The translations under genes and the position numbers were made by a program. A stretch of DNA of 64,000 bases from contig NZ_JARXWE010000008.1 in the NCBI RefSeq assembly GCF_029893235.1, positions 1 to 64,000 of the forward strand, read 5' to 3'. This DNA is from Dysgonomonas sp. PH5-45 (GTDB taxonomy: Bacteria > Bacteroidota > Bacteroidia > Bacteroidales > Dysgonomonadaceae). Positions 42,259 through 52,224 of this stretch are shown here, piece after piece; position 1 is the first letter of the stretch; each line of letters opens with the position of its first letter. The notes beneath the pieces are model-generated. The model had not been told where the DNA came from, did no database searches, and was given only the letters and a program-made list of their open reading frames with translations.

Positions 42259-43527
42259 TTAATACCTGTCTTTCCACAGTTTTTTCAGATGCTCAAGGGT
42301 TTTATTCTCGGCGGGATTATCTTGTGGCTCCCAGAACCGTGCTTTTTTAACTTCAGGAGGCATGTATTCTTGGTTCACAAAATTGTTATCGAAATCGTGC
42401 GCGTATTTGTAATCTTTGCCATAATCCAACTCTTTCATCAGTTTAGTGGGAGCATTGCGCAAATGCAAAGGAACAGGCAGATTTCCGGTCTGCTCAACAA
42501 GAGCCAAGGCTTTGTCTATGGACAGATATGCCGAGTTGCTCTTTGGCGATGTTGCCAGATATACGGTTGTTTCGGCAAGAATGATACGTCCTTCGGGCCA
42601 TCCTATTTTCTGCAAAGCGTCGAAACAGGCATTTGCCAATAACAAGGCATTAGGGTTTGCCAAGCCAATATCTTCGGCTGCCGATATCACCAGCCGGCGG
42701 GCTATGAATTTAGGGTCTTCGCCGCCTGCAACCATCCGTGCGAGCCAATAGACGGCTGCATCAGGGTCGCTGCCACGTATTGATTTGATAAAAGCCGAGA
42801 TAATATCGTAGTGCATTTCGCCGCCTTTGTCGTAAGCAGCGGGATTTTCTTGCAGGCGTTCGGTAACGATTTTATCGGTGATAATGATTTTCTCTTCCGT
42901 CTCGGCCGAAACTACCAACTCTAATATATTCAGTAGTTTACGGGCATCGCCTCCCGAAAAACGGAACAGAGCATCGGTTTCCTTTATCTCTATATCCTTT
43001 TCTTTAAGTATAATATCGGTTGTTAAAGCCCTGTTCAGAAGGGATTGTAGGTTTTTCTTTTCCAACGACTTCAATACATATACCTGACAGCGAGAGAGTA
43101 GGGGACGGATAACCTCGAACGAGGGATTCTCGGTTGTGGCTCCTATAAGTGTAATTGTACCTGTCTCTACCGCGCCGAGTAGTGAATCTTGTTGTGATTT
43201 ACTGAAACGGTGAATCTCGTCGATGAATAGAATAGGATTCTTTGTGTTGAAAAAGCTATTTTTTTTTGCGGTATCAATCACTTCCCGTACATCTTTCACT
43301 CCCGAATTGATTGCACTAAGCGTATAAAAAGGCGTATCTATTGTATTGGCTATAATTTGCGCCAGAGTGGTTTTGCCTACTCCCGGAGGTCCCCATAAAA
43401 GAAAGGATGGAACACGGCCGGAATCTATCATTTTGCGCAACACGGCTCCTTGACCAACCAGATGTTCCTGACCGATATACTCATCGAGCGACTTGGGGCG
43501 TAAACGCTCGGCTAAAGGCTGGCTCAT
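42259..43527 (-). CDS. rarA: Replication-associated recombination protein A (RarA/MgsA)
   Basis: 422-residue AAA+ ATPase related to clamp-loader and RuvB proteins; acts at stalled replication forks. Walker A GPPGVGKT is at 46-53, Walker B LFIDEIHRF with DEIH at 103-106, and the sensor GATTENPSFEV. The C-terminal tetramerisation domain is present (SNSAYLSIDKAL, LHLRNAPTKLMKELDYGKDYKYAHD). Length is normal. It is a single gene, 172 bp from proS. Confidence 0.94.
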   Translation of the reverse strand: MSQPLAERLRPKSLDEYIGQEHLVGQGAVLRKMIDSGRVPSFLLWGPPGVGKTTLAQIIANTIDTPFYTLSAINSGVKDVREVIDTAKKNSFFNTKNPILFIDEIHRFSKSQQDSLLGAVETGTITLIGATTENPSFEVIRPLLSRCQVYVLKSLEKKNLQSLLNRALTTDIILKEKDIEIKETDALFRFSGGDARKLLNILELVVSAETEEKIIITDKIVTERLQENPAAYDKGGEMHYDIISAFIKSIRGSDPDAAVYWLARMVAGGEDPKFIARRLVISAAEDIGLANPNALLLANACFDALQKIGWPEGRIILAETTVYLATSPKSNSAYLSIDKALALVEQTGNLPVPLHLRNAPTKLMKELDYGKDYKYAHDFDNNFVNQEYMPPEVKKARFWEPQDNPAENKTLEHLKKLWKDRY

Positions 43528-43644
43528 ATTGTTTATTTGTATGTATTTTAATAATTCGAGATAAAGATAATAATTTTATGCCTTATGCAAATCGGTAAAA
43601 ACCGGATAAAGTAAATGCAGATTTAAGAATATTATTATATTTTT

Positions 43645-43652
43645 TATCTTTG
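43645..43652 (+). promoter_or_regulatory. -7 box of exported hypothetical gene
   Basis: TATCTTTG fits TAnnTTTG. It lies 39 bp before ATG 43692 and would put any upstream in-frame start inside the promoter. Confidence 0.5.
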
Positions 43653-43691
43653 GATAGGATATCAATATTATACCTTAAGAGCTGCATAGAA

Positions 43692-44465
43692 ATGAAAATT
43701 AAGATTTTTGCAATATCGTTTTTAATAAGTTTATTTTTTCCTTCTTCTTATGCTTTTAACAATGATGCTTTTTATTATAGAACATTGGAGCATAAAGGAA
43801 TAAAAAAGATAACAGAAAACACACACGATAAATGGGAGGTTGTTTCTTTTTTTGATGAGAAGGGATATTTATTGCGTGAAACCAATTTGTATAAAAAAGA
43901 AATCAGATCTGATTACAAATACAGTTATGTTATTGTAGATACTTTGTTGGAAATAAGAAGAATAGACATGAACTGTAAAGATACAGATAAACAGAAGAGA
44001 GTTGATAGATATTACTATACATCTTTAGGTCAATGTTATAAGCACGAAATATGTTTTTCAGAGTCTGACACATCTTCTTATTATGAGCATGATTTTGTGT
44101 TTGATGATGAGTTGCTTATCGGTTATACCCAAGGTAATGGTTCTCAAGGTGAACATAGTACAATAAAGTATAAATACAATGAGAAAAAACAAAAAATACA
44201 GGAACAAAAAATGTTTATGCAAACAGATACTACGTTTTGTTCCTACATCTATAATTCGTTTGGACAATTAACCGATTGCATACAAGAAAGTAATGATAGT
44301 GAGGTAATATATAGTGATGTTGTTGTTTGGAATAACAAAAAAATGAACAAAGTACATATCCGATATTCTGATTTTGACAAACAAGGTAATTGGACAAAAA
44401 GTTATTTTATAACTGAAAAGGGTAAAGTGTTTCGTTCAAAAAGAGAGATTGAGTATTATGAGTAA
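43692..44465 (+). CDS. Exported hypothetical protein
   Basis: 257 residues from ATG 43692, chosen because a -7 box lies just upstream and the signal peptide (IFAISFLISLFFPSSYAF) begins at once. The mature part is rich in Tyr, Lys and Asp with repeated short strands (YYRTLEHKGIKKI, DYKYSYVIVDTLLE, DFDKQGNWTKSYFI). The last pattern resembles YD/RHS-like or MORN-like strand repeats of secreted Bacteroidales proteins. Family not recognised; AT-rich. Confidence 0.6.
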   Translation: MKIKIFAISFLISLFFPSSYAFNNDAFYYRTLEHKGIKKITENTHDKWEVVSFFDEKGYLLRETNLYKKEIRSDYKYSYVIVDTLLEIRRIDMNCKDTDKQKRVDRYYYTSLGQCYKHEICFSESDTSSYYEHDFVFDDELLIGYTQGNGSQGEHSTIKYKYNEKKQKIQEQKMFMQTDTTFCSYIYNSFGQLTDCIQESNDSEVIYSDVVVWNNKKMNKVHIRYSDFDKQGNWTKSYFITEKGKVFRSKREIEYYE

Positions 44466-44545
44466 TTTCCCGATGATGACTTTATAGACTGTGCCAAGAT
44501 AATTAAATATTCGATTTTCATTCGGTTGGTTTGGCATTATTGCTA

Positions 44546-44553
44546 TATCTTTG
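44546..44553 (+). promoter_or_regulatory. -7 box of the pseudouridine synthase gene
   Basis: TATCTTTG fits TAnnTTTG, 22 bp before the ATG at 44576. Confidence 0.48.
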
Positions 44554-44575
44554 ACCCCAAAATATTAATAGAAAT

Positions 44576-45574
44576 ATGGAATACAGGCTTAATAAATATA
44601 TCAGTGCTTCGGGCTACTGCTCACGGCGGGAAGCCGACCATCTTATTGAAAGCGGACATGTAACGGTTAATGGTAAACGTGCCACTATCGGGATGCGTGT
44701 GTTGCCGGGACAAAAAGTTAAGGTGCGGGGCGAACTCATCAAAAATGAAATAGAACCTGTATACATAGCATTTAATAAACCTGTGGGTGTGGTCAGTACA
44801 ACAGATACCCAAGAAAAAGATAATATTGTTGATTACATAAGCCACGAGCAGCGAATATTTCCTATTGGGCGTTTGGACAAAGACTCGCAAGGGTTAATCT
44901 TGCTAACGAACGATGGAGATATTGTAAATAAGATACTTCGCGTAGGCAATAACCATAAAAAAGAATATCTGGTAAAGGTAAATAAACCTATCACAAAAGA
45001 ATTTCTTACCCGGATGACTCAAGGCGTACCTATACTGGACCGCGTAACCCGCCGTTGCGAAATTGTGGAGATTAACCCTTATACTTTTCAGATTTCTTTA
45101 ATTCAGGGGCTTAACCGTCAAATTCGCCGCATGTGCGAATACTTCGATTATGAGGTTACCAAACTGGAGCGTATCCAGATAATGAACATCAAACTGGGTA
45201 GTCTGGGGCAAGGCAATTGGCGAAACCTTACTCCTACCGAATTAGAAGGATTGTTCGACTTGTTGGAAGATTCGAAAGACGTAACCCAAGCCCGGAAGCC
45301 AGCCAACAGTAATAAGGCAATGAATAAAGCTTTGCAGAAACACGATATAAAGACCGATTACCGGAAAGCAAGCAGCGTTTCTAAACAGGCAAAAAAAACG
45401 AAAACGGATAAGCCATTCGATTCATCCGCTGAAACGGTAAAGGCAGATAAAACAAAAGAAAAGCCGGCAAAGAAAAAAGGAGGAAGTGGGCTTCGGGTAG
45501 GAAAATCGAAAGTATCGAATAAGAAAGCGCAAACAAAACAGCGTCCGCAGTCAAGAAAAGAAAGGGGAGCATAA
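44576..45574 (+). CDS. rluF: RluF/RluB-type 23S rRNA pseudouridine synthase with basic tail
   Basis: 332 residues. An N-terminal S4 RNA-binding domain (about 1-60) is followed by the RsuA-family catalytic domain with D101 in [11 protein letters not shown], and [14 protein letters not shown]. The last 95 residues are a long lysine-rich, low-complexity tail ([20 protein letters not shown]) as often seen in Bacteroidota homologues; it probably aids rRNA binding. RluF versus RluB cannot be fully settled, but the sequence [21 protein letters not shown] favours RluF. Confidence 0.88.
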   Translation: MEYRLNKYISASGYCSRREADHLIESGHVTVNGKRATIGMRVLPGQKVKVRGELIKNEIEPVYIAFNKPVGVVSTTDTQEKDNIVDYISHEQRIFPIGRLDKDSQGLILLTNDGDIVNKILRVGNNHKKEYLVKVNKPITKEFLTRMTQGVPILDRVTRRCEIVEINPYTFQISLIQGLNRQIRRMCEYFDYEVTKLERIQIMNIKLGSLGQGNWRNLTPTELEGLFDLLEDSKDVTQARKPANSNKAMNKALQKHDIKTDYRKASSVSKQAKKTKTDKPFDSSAETVKADKTKEKPAKKKGGSGLRVGKSKVSNKKAQTKQRPQSRKERGA

Positions 45575-45587
45575 ACCCCTGTTAACC

Positions 45588-48023
45588 TCAGAAAGGATAG
45601 CCCACAGCTATGTGCCAAGCCGTATTTTTGCTTATTCTGAAAGGTTTCGTTACAGGCCATTGCGATTTATATCCGTCAAATATTTGATTGCCCAACTCGT
45701 CAATCCTGTATTTGGGAACTTTGGCAGGGTCGTACAGCTTCCAGCCACAGTCTAAGCGAATCAGAACGAAGTCGAAGTCAAAGCGGATACCCAACCCCCA
45801 AGCTCCTGCTATTTGTTTGTAGAATGTGTCGAACTTAAAGGCGCCACGTTCTTGTTTTTCGTATTCTTTTATTGTCCATATATTCCCGGCATCAAGGAAG
45901 GCAGCCAGTTCAATTATCCAGAATACTTTACTGCGGTATTCTATGCCTGCATCGAAGCGGATATCGCCCGATTGAAAATAGAAATTGGCATCGGGGCTAT
46001 AATATGCTCCGGGGCCTAATTCGCGGATAGCCCACCCCCGAACACTATTGGCTCCTCCCGAAAAGAATCGTTTCTGAATGGGTATCAGTTTGTTGTTCCC
46101 GTAGGGATATGCCAGTCCGCCTCCTATACGCCATGCAAGAGAGTTTTTCTCATCTATTTTTATTGTATGGCTGTAATCGGCAGTTCCTCTGACGTATTGA
46201 GAAAAAGCGGTATTGAATACTTCTTTCGAACCTTCTTCGTTTTCTTTCTGTTTGCTAACATTGGCAATGAGCGACAGAAGGTTTCCGGCTGTTTCGATAG
46301 ATGCACGAAATGTTTTTATTACCGGTAAACGCTTATTGCCGGGAATGAAGTTGCTGTTATAATAAGTGTAACCAGTCCCCAGAATAAATTGGTCTTTGAA
46401 GCTGTAATATTTAGCTTCGTCGGGCAGACCTTCGAGGAAGGAATCTTCGACCGATGGCAGATGCACATAGCTGACGTTAAGCAAATCGACAGCATGTTTT
46501 ATCGATGTGTTATTTTTGCTATTCCATATATATTTGATACCACCGGAAAGTATAGTCCGGATAAAATAATTGGGACGGCGTTGGTAACTGTAATCAGTAA
46601 AAAGCTGGGTCGAAGAGTGCATTCTGCGTTTTAAATCTCTCGAAAGGAATGGATTAACAAAACGAGGAAGCGTTAAAGACATTTCTCCCCCTACTTCGAA
46701 GTAATTATCATCAAATTTTGAAAAATCAGGGGTGATGGCTTCGTAAGCCCCGTGTAGTTTAATATTGAAAAACTCAGAACCTCTAAAAATATTACGGTGC
46801 AGGTATCCGATACCGGCACCTATACCAAACATCCAGTCGGAGTTTGTTCCTTCAATTTCGGCCGAAAAACCTTGTTTTTTATCGGGAACACAGGTTATAA
46901 CACAACTTAGTTCGTTGGGATTGTCTGGGCAAGGGTAATAAGTTATATTTACGTTTTTAAGTATTTTTAGTTGTGCAAAACTGCTGTAAGTAAGGTTGGT
47001 CATGCGTTCGCTATAAAACGCGCCTGCCAGAATAAAGCAATTGCTAAATATAACGCTGGGACGGATATAGCGCCCCCGACGTCCGTAATGAATAGTATAG
47101 TCTCCTCCTATTCGTTCCACGGCCGAAGCCTGATAATTGTCTATATGCCCGTCCGAAAGCGGTGAGTAATCGACATAAAATTCAACTTCCCTTATTTTGT
47201 ATTGTTTGTGTGGTTTTTCGATTGGTGCTTGTCCGTCCTTTTTTTCCGTGAAAGGATATATAGCCAGTTCGAGGTCTATCCTATTACCTCCGGCTGTAGT
47301 ATCGGCAACAAAGCCTACGTATTCTTTATTGAAGTGGAAATATCCGGAGTTGCGGAATACCGAAGAAATACGTGTCCGTTCCTCGTCGAGCATATCAAGG
47401 TCGAATATTTGATTTTTATTAACGAGCGACCGTTGTTTAAGCAGGGAATTAATATTGGTGTTGGCAATTCTCTTTTCTTCTTTCTTATCGAAGGTAACAA
47501 ATCCGGGATTTGAGTATATATCTCCCGCAAAAACAGAGTCGGGCACCTCTATCTTATATTCATCAATAATATAAGGATCGCCACAAGCTATATTGTACTT
47601 GACGCGTACTTTTTTCTTTCGTTTTTCTATTTGAGGGTTTATCTGGGCATGTACATACCCTTTGTTCCACAAAATTCTTTTCAGGTCAACTATGGTTTGG
47701 TCTACGGCTGTGCTGTCGTATATAACAGGAGGCTCGCCTCCTTTACGCAAAGTTCTGTTTATCCATTTGGTGGTATCCTGCCCCGACAGATTGTATATGA
47801 ACAGAGGGAGTTTAAACACCTCGAAGGTTTTGAAATTAGGTTTTTGTTTTATATATGGTTCGAGCTCCAACGGACGGATGTTTTTGTTGTCCGTTTTTAT
47901 TTTTACAGACTCGAGCATATATTGGTTTTCGGGTACGAACTTTGATGAGCTACAAGAATACATAAACAGCAGCGTACACAAAATGATAGCCGAAAAACAA
48001 TATATATTGATTTTTAATTTCAC
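45588..48023 (-). CDS. tamL: TamL-like outer-membrane lipoprotein (BamA superfamily)
   Basis: 811 residues with a lipoprotein signal (CTLLFMYSC-SSSKF). POTRA-like domains lie in the first half (MLESVKIKTDNKNI, VDLKRILWNKGYVHAQINPQI, KIREVEFYVDY). The second half is a 16-strand Omp85-type barrel with late motifs FFSGGANSVRGWAIRELGPG and DAGIEYRSKVFWIIELAAFLDAGNIW, ending in aromatic F. In Bacteroidota TamL replaces TamA and works with TamB in outer-membrane assembly; here no tamB gene is next to it. Confidence 0.88.
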   Translation of the reverse strand: MKLKINIYCFSAIILCTLLFMYSCSSSKFVPENQYMLESVKIKTDNKNIRPLELEPYIKQKPNFKTFEVFKLPLFIYNLSGQDTTKWINRTLRKGGEPPVIYDSTAVDQTIVDLKRILWNKGYVHAQINPQIEKRKKKVRVKYNIACGDPYIIDEYKIEVPDSVFAGDIYSNPGFVTFDKKEEKRIANTNINSLLKQRSLVNKNQIFDLDMLDEERTRISSVFRNSGYFHFNKEYVGFVADTTAGGNRIDLELAIYPFTEKKDGQAPIEKPHKQYKIREVEFYVDYSPLSDGHIDNYQASAVERIGGDYTIHYGRRGRYIRPSVIFSNCFILAGAFYSERMTNLTYSSFAQLKILKNVNITYYPCPDNPNELSCVITCVPDKKQGFSAEIEGTNSDWMFGIGAGIGYLHRNIFRGSEFFNIKLHGAYEAITPDFSKFDDNYFEVGGEMSLTLPRFVNPFLSRDLKRRMHSSTQLFTDYSYQRRPNYFIRTILSGGIKYIWNSKNNTSIKHAVDLLNVSYVHLPSVEDSFLEGLPDEAKYYSFKDQFILGTGYTYYNSNFIPGNKRLPVIKTFRASIETAGNLLSLIANVSKQKENEEGSKEVFNTAFSQYVRGTADYSHTIKIDEKNSLAWRIGGGLAYPYGNNKLIPIQKRFFSGGANSVRGWAIRELGPGAYYSPDANFYFQSGDIRFDAGIEYRSKVFWIIELAAFLDAGNIWTIKEYEKQERGAFKFDTFYKQIAGAWGLGIRFDFDFVLIRLDCGWKLYDPAKVPKYRIDELGNQIFDGYKSQWPVTKPFRISKNTAWHIAVGYPF

Positions 48024-48062
48024 TTAATATGCTAATGTCAGATTTAACAGGCAATTGAACGG

Positions 48063-48070
48063 CAAAATTA
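48063..48070 (-). promoter_or_regulatory. -7 box of tamL
   Basis: On the minus strand TAATTTTG fits TAnnTTTG, 40 bp before the start. Confidence 0.42.
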
Positions 48071-48238
48071 AGATTTAATTGTTTCTTTCTTGTAGTTTTG
48101 TCGTTAAAAATAATTGATATACAAAGTAAAGACTGTAAATTTCAAGTTTTATATTTTTGATAATAGACATACTCCTGTGAATGTTTCCTTGACATGTAAT
48201 AATATACACCCATATCCCTTTTTTACTTAGCGCAAACC

Positions 48239-48859
48239 TCAGTATGTGTATGTGAGTACATAGTTGGGCGTTACTGTGTACTTTATTTCAAAAAACTGTG
48301 GTGTGTGTTTCCTGTATTCACCAATAAACGACCCTTTTTCTTGGGGTGAGAAGGGATGAATCAGCAGATGCTTCTTTAAATCGATACCACCTTCGCCTAC
48401 GGATTTATACATCGTTTCCTTGGCCGACCAATGCAACAGGAGGTGTGTCAGTTTATTTTCGGGGATAATGGACTCTTCTTCAGAAATGAATTTACTTTCA
48501 ATCCGTATTACTTTATTGGTTATCTGTTCAATATCTATTCCGCCTTTTGTGCCGCTTAATAACACTGCAACATAACCTTTGGTGTGCGAGATACTTATAT
48601 TGGGCATCTTTTCATTATCCGGAAGATAAGGTTTTCCCGAAGGCGTATATTGTATTTCAACGTTTTTGCCTAAAAGCTGTTTCAGCAGAGAACGAACAGC
48701 AAGCCGCTCAAGTACACGTTGTGCTGATAAACCGGGCCATAGGGTGCTTTTTTCAGTGAAATCATCACCTAAAATAGAAAGCAACTCCCCGGCCGATTCT
48801 TCGACCTTCCATACACCCAGAATATATTTACCAACTTCTTGTTTTGTATAATGGAGCAT
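48239..48859 (-). CDS. 4'-phosphopantetheinyl transferase superfamily protein
   Basis: 206 residues of the Sfp type, which moves phosphopantetheine from CoA to carrier proteins. Magnesium-binding and catalytic residues are present: GGIDIE (D109, E111) and WSAKETMYK (E148, K152). The CoA-binding segment ISISHTKGYVAVLLS is also present. It follows the membrane protein gene by 3 bp. Whether it serves fatty-acid ACP or another carrier is unclear. Confidence 0.87.
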   Translation of the reverse strand: MLHYTKQEVGKYILGVWKVEESAGELLSILGDDFTEKSTLWPGLSAQRVLERLAVRSLLKQLLGKNVEIQYTPSGKPYLPDNEKMPNISISHTKGYVAVLLSGTKGGIDIEQITNKVIRIESKFISEEESIIPENKLTHLLLHWSAKETMYKSVGEGGIDLKKHLLIHPFSPQEKGSFIGEYRKHTPQFFEIKYTVTPNYVLTYTY

Positions 48860-48862
48860 TGT

Positions 48863-49600
48863 TTAGAATGATATGGTGTTGTATGCTAAAATCCAGATAA
48901 ATGCAGAGCAAACAAAATTTGAACCAAAATTATAGGCTATACCATAATTTGTACGGATATAACTGTAAAGCATCGATTGCCAAAGCAATAATACCCCATA
49001 CAAAATCAACATCGGGAGAGGAAAGTTAAACAATACCAAAGGAACGGTTATGCCAATCGCCACATAGAGCGCGGCATAAGTGTAGCATATTAAACCGAAA
49101 TTGTTTTCCCAAAATCCCTTTATCGGGTTACGGTAAAAACGGACTATCAAATTAATCACTCCCCCACAAATCAAAGCAGTAAGAATAATCACCCGGAAAT
49201 CTATATTAAACTTAAAATACAGGTTGTAAAGGCTTATCACGAAATAAATTATTATTGCTCCCGAAAGGCTCAAGTTAAAGGATGCGAATTTGAGCGGAAG
49301 CCTAAAGGCAGACTCTACCAACAAAGAAAAAATCATAATGTAAAGCAGGGCACGTAATATCTCATTGAAAGGTAAATCAAAAAAATTATGCCCTACCAAT
49401 GAAGCATCGTTGATAAAATTGACTGTAAGAATCAGTAAGGCCGATACTATTATGTTAATGATAAGCAAAACAATATTATCGCACGACCGTTCCCGTTCGT
49501 TCCTTTCACGGTCCCATTCTATTGTTGGGGTTGCTGCAAACATCAGTACTTTATTGAACATTCGCAGATAATATCTGGGATTGATAATTTTAGTAGCCAT
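48863..49600 (-). CDS. Multi-pass membrane protein
   Basis: 245 residues with about six membrane helices (for example IVLLIINIIVSALLILTV, LIYMIMFSLLV-type segments and LPMLILYGVLLLWQSMLYSYI). The N-terminal segment MFNKVLMFAATPTIEWDRERNERER resembles Yip1-type proteins. It is co-transcribed with the phosphopantetheinyl transferase gene. No function can be given. Confidence 0.62.
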   Translation of the reverse strand: MATKIINPRYYLRMFNKVLMFAATPTIEWDRERNERERSCDNIVLLIINIIVSALLILTVNFINDASLVGHNFFDLPFNEILRALLYIMIFSLLVESAFRLPLKFASFNLSLSGAIIIYFVISLYNLYFKFNIDFRVIILTALICGGVINLIVRFYRNPIKGFWENNFGLICYTYAALYVAIGITVPLVLFNFPLPMLILYGVLLLWQSMLYSYIRTNYGIAYNFGSNFVCSAFIWILAYNTISF

Positions 49601-49714
49601 AGTTTTCCAGTTGTTTAAGGTAAGTATGTTTTAGTAAAGATAACGAAAACTGTTTTTCTTTGGATACTTATTTCACTAAAAAACATCGCTCTATCTGAAA
49701 TATTACATAAAAAA

Positions 49715-49754
49715 TACCCGGATGGGACTCAAAACTCTTGAATCCATCCGGGTA
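49715..49754 (-). terminator. Terminator of htpG
   Basis: TACCCGGATGG and CCATCCGGGTA form a perfect 11-bp stem with an 18-nt loop. On the minus strand it is followed by TTTTTTAT. It lies 27 bp past the htpG stop. Confidence 0.85.
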
Positions 49755-49780
49755 AGTAAATGATATATCTATCGGTTATT

Positions 49781-51670
49781 TTAAATAAGGTCTATGCTCC
49801 GGTTTATAAAATTGCTTAGCGCTTCGCCTTTGAGCATATTGTTTGCCAAGAGAGCCAAATCTACCAATTGACGTATAGCGGTATTTGATTGGGCATATTC
49901 TTTAATGGCTTCGTTATCCTTGCCGTCAACATCGGTTAATACTTTCTTGACAAGCGGGCTGTCTACATTAAGAACAAGATTCATATTGTCGGGCATATCG
50001 CCATAAAAAGACATTCCAGTTTGCATGGCCGACATTTCCTTCATCCTCCGCATAAACTCGTTTTGTGTTATTTGTACCGGTTTGGTTTTTTCGCCCAAAG
50101 CTTTGTAATCGACCGTAAACTCTACTTTATCGACTACCGGCATTTGCGATAGGAAAGCTTCTTTCAGTTCTTCTTTTTGCTTATCTGTAAGCTTGATTTC
50201 GGTATCGTCTTCTTTTTTGATAAGATTGTCAACAACATCGCTGTCAACACGTACAAAACGGCTTTTTTCGAGTTTCTGTTCCAGAAGGCTGGTTATGTGT
50301 ACATCAAGCTGCCCGTCGAGCAATAACACATCATAACCTTTTTCTTTGGCGTTGTTGATATAGGTGTATTGTTCGTCTCTGTTGTTAGAATAGAGATAAA
50401 CAAGATTTCCGTCTTTGTCTGTCTGGTTAGACGAGATAAGATTCTTATATTCTTCGAAAGTAAAAAACTTATTGTCCGTATTTTTTAGTAAACAGAACTT
50501 TTGAGCTCTTTCGTAGAATTTTTCGTCGGTCAGCATTCCATATTCAACAAACAGTTTCAGGCTATCCCATTTTTCTTCGAACTGTGGACGGTCGTTCTTA
50601 AATATCTCCTCTAAGCGGTCGGCTACTTTCTTTGTGATATAATTCGATATTTTCTTCACATTCTGGTCGCTTTGTAAATAAGAGCGGGAAACGTTGAGAG
50701 GAATATCGGGCGAATCTATAACACCATGCATCAAGGTAAGGAATTCGGGTACTATACCTTCAACCGAATCGGTAACATATACCTGATTGCAATACAGCTG
50801 TATTTTGTTTTTATGAAGGTCTACATTTGCTTTCACCTTAGGGAAATAAAGGATACCTGTCAATTTGAACGGATAATCTACATTCAGGTGTATCCAGAAC
50901 ATTGGCTCGTCGGTGAAAGGATAAAGTTCCTGATAGAACTCCTTATAATCTTCGTCTTTCAGTTCGTTTGGTTTCCGTGTCCATAACGGATTGGTATCAT
51001 TAATAATGTTGTCTTCGTCGGTTTCGACCGATTTGCCGTCCTTCCATTCTGTTTTCTTGCCAAAAACGATGGGGATGGGCAAAAAGCGGCAATATTTCTT
51101 CAACAGACGGTCTACTTCGTCTGTTTCTAAGAAGTTTTTGTTTTCATCGTCTATATAAAGAATGATGTCTGTTCCACGCTCAGTTCTTTGGGCTGCCTCA
51201 ATAGTATATGTAGGTGTTCCGTCGCAAATCCACTTTACAGCCTCCGAAGCATCTTTGTGCGACTTGGTTACAATTTCTACTTTTTTAGAAACCATAAATG
51301 CGGAATAGAACCCTAATCCGAAGTGCCCGATTATTGAATTGGCATCGTTCTTATATTTATCCAGAAATTCGTTAGCCGACGACAGCGCTATCTGGTTTAT
51401 GTATTTATCTATTTCTTCGGCAGTCATACCAATTCCGTTGTCGGAAATGGTCAGTGTGCCATTTTGGGTATCGATACTGACTTTCACTGCCAAGTCGCCA
51501 AGCTCGCCTTTAAACTCACCAAGCGAAGACAATGTCTTTAGTTTTTGAATAGCATCTACCGCGTTCGATACTATTTCGCGCAGAAAAATCTCATGGTCGC
51601 TATAAAGAAATTTTTTGATGATGGGGAAGATGTTTTCTGTAGTTACCCCAATTTGTCCTTTTTGTTGCAT
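49781..51670 (-). CDS. htpG: Chaperone HtpG (Hsp90)
   Basis: 629-residue Hsp90-type chaperone. The GHKL ATP-binding domain has REIVSNAVDAIQKL (E32, N36), SDNGIGMT and GHFGLGFYSAFMV (lid glycines). The middle domain has NVSRSYLQSD and the C-terminal dimer domain ends at LSNFINRSIDLI. Length is normal for bacteria (about 620-630). It is a single gene with its own terminator; no heat-shock operator could be recognised. Confidence 0.96.
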   Translation of the reverse strand: MQQKGQIGVTTENIFPIIKKFLYSDHEIFLREIVSNAVDAIQKLKTLSSLGEFKGELGDLAVKVSIDTQNGTLTISDNGIGMTAEEIDKYINQIALSSANEFLDKYKNDANSIIGHFGLGFYSAFMVSKKVEIVTKSHKDASEAVKWICDGTPTYTIEAAQRTERGTDIILYIDDENKNFLETDEVDRLLKKYCRFLPIPIVFGKKTEWKDGKSVETDEDNIINDTNPLWTRKPNELKDEDYKEFYQELYPFTDEPMFWIHLNVDYPFKLTGILYFPKVKANVDLHKNKIQLYCNQVYVTDSVEGIVPEFLTLMHGVIDSPDIPLNVSRSYLQSDQNVKKISNYITKKVADRLEEIFKNDRPQFEEKWDSLKLFVEYGMLTDEKFYERAQKFCLLKNTDNKFFTFEEYKNLISSNQTDKDGNLVYLYSNNRDEQYTYINNAKEKGYDVLLLDGQLDVHITSLLEQKLEKSRFVRVDSDVVDNLIKKEDDTEIKLTDKQKEELKEAFLSQMPVVDKVEFTVDYKALGEKTKPVQITQNEFMRRMKEMSAMQTGMSFYGDMPDNMNLVLNVDSPLVKKVLTDVDGKDNEAIKEYAQSNTAIRQLVDLALLANNMLKGEALSNFINRSIDLI

Positions 51671-52224
51671 ACCTTACTAATTGTATTTTTTTGTTTTTAA
51701 ACTATTATTGTTTTGATAAACCGTTATGCAAATAAAATGCCAGACAAAAGTTTTTTGCCATTTTGACAGAGCATAAATATACTTTTCGGATATTCTTTGT
51801 GCTATATTATATGTTTTTGAATTGGGATTTTCCGCAACCCAAATCTCTTTGTATTTAATCAAACAATTGTTAATCAAACAACTAAAATGGCAGCGCCATA
51901 TATGTCTGATAATTAGAGTTTGCAATTTCCACTTAAATTGCAAATTATAACATATTATGTTTTTAAAAATAAATATTTATTTTTTATTGCTCATTTTTAA
52001 TGATAAATATTATTTATGACTCATTTTTTATAATTAGCATTTAAATGCATATGTTTAAATTGTTGGTATATAGTATATTACGTAATAAAAAAGCTTATTT
52101 TAACTATTTGATTGAAAATATTTCATTAAAATGATGCGCGATAATAAAAAGATGATATCTTTGTACTATTGTTGCATGAGAGATAATAGCAATCAAAAAG
52201 TTTTAATTATAAAAAAAATGTGTT
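51671..52224. other. Divergent intergenic region between htpG and ECF sigma gene
   Basis: 554 bp, very AT-rich, without a credible gene; a short minus-strand frame at 51677-51943 has no features. It holds a perfect 10-bp inverted repeat TTTGCAATTT/AAATTGCAAA at 51919-51944 with a 6-nt spacer, possibly a regulator site, and a -7 box for the sigma gene at 52156. Confidence 0.45.
52156..52163 (+). promoter_or_regulatory. -7 box of the ECF sigma gene
   Basis: TATCTTTG fits TAnnTTTG; the leader to ATG 52225 is about 55 nt. No -33 TTG is found at the right distance. Confidence 0.45.

Noticed and set aside
43650-43691. Upstream start for the exported hypothetical protein
   Set aside because: A -7 promoter box at 43645-43652 overlaps this start, and the signal peptide begins at 43692.
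51677-51943. 88-codon minus-strand frame upstream of htpG
   Set aside because: AT-rich, no domain or signal peptide, and it crosses the palindrome; it looks like chance.
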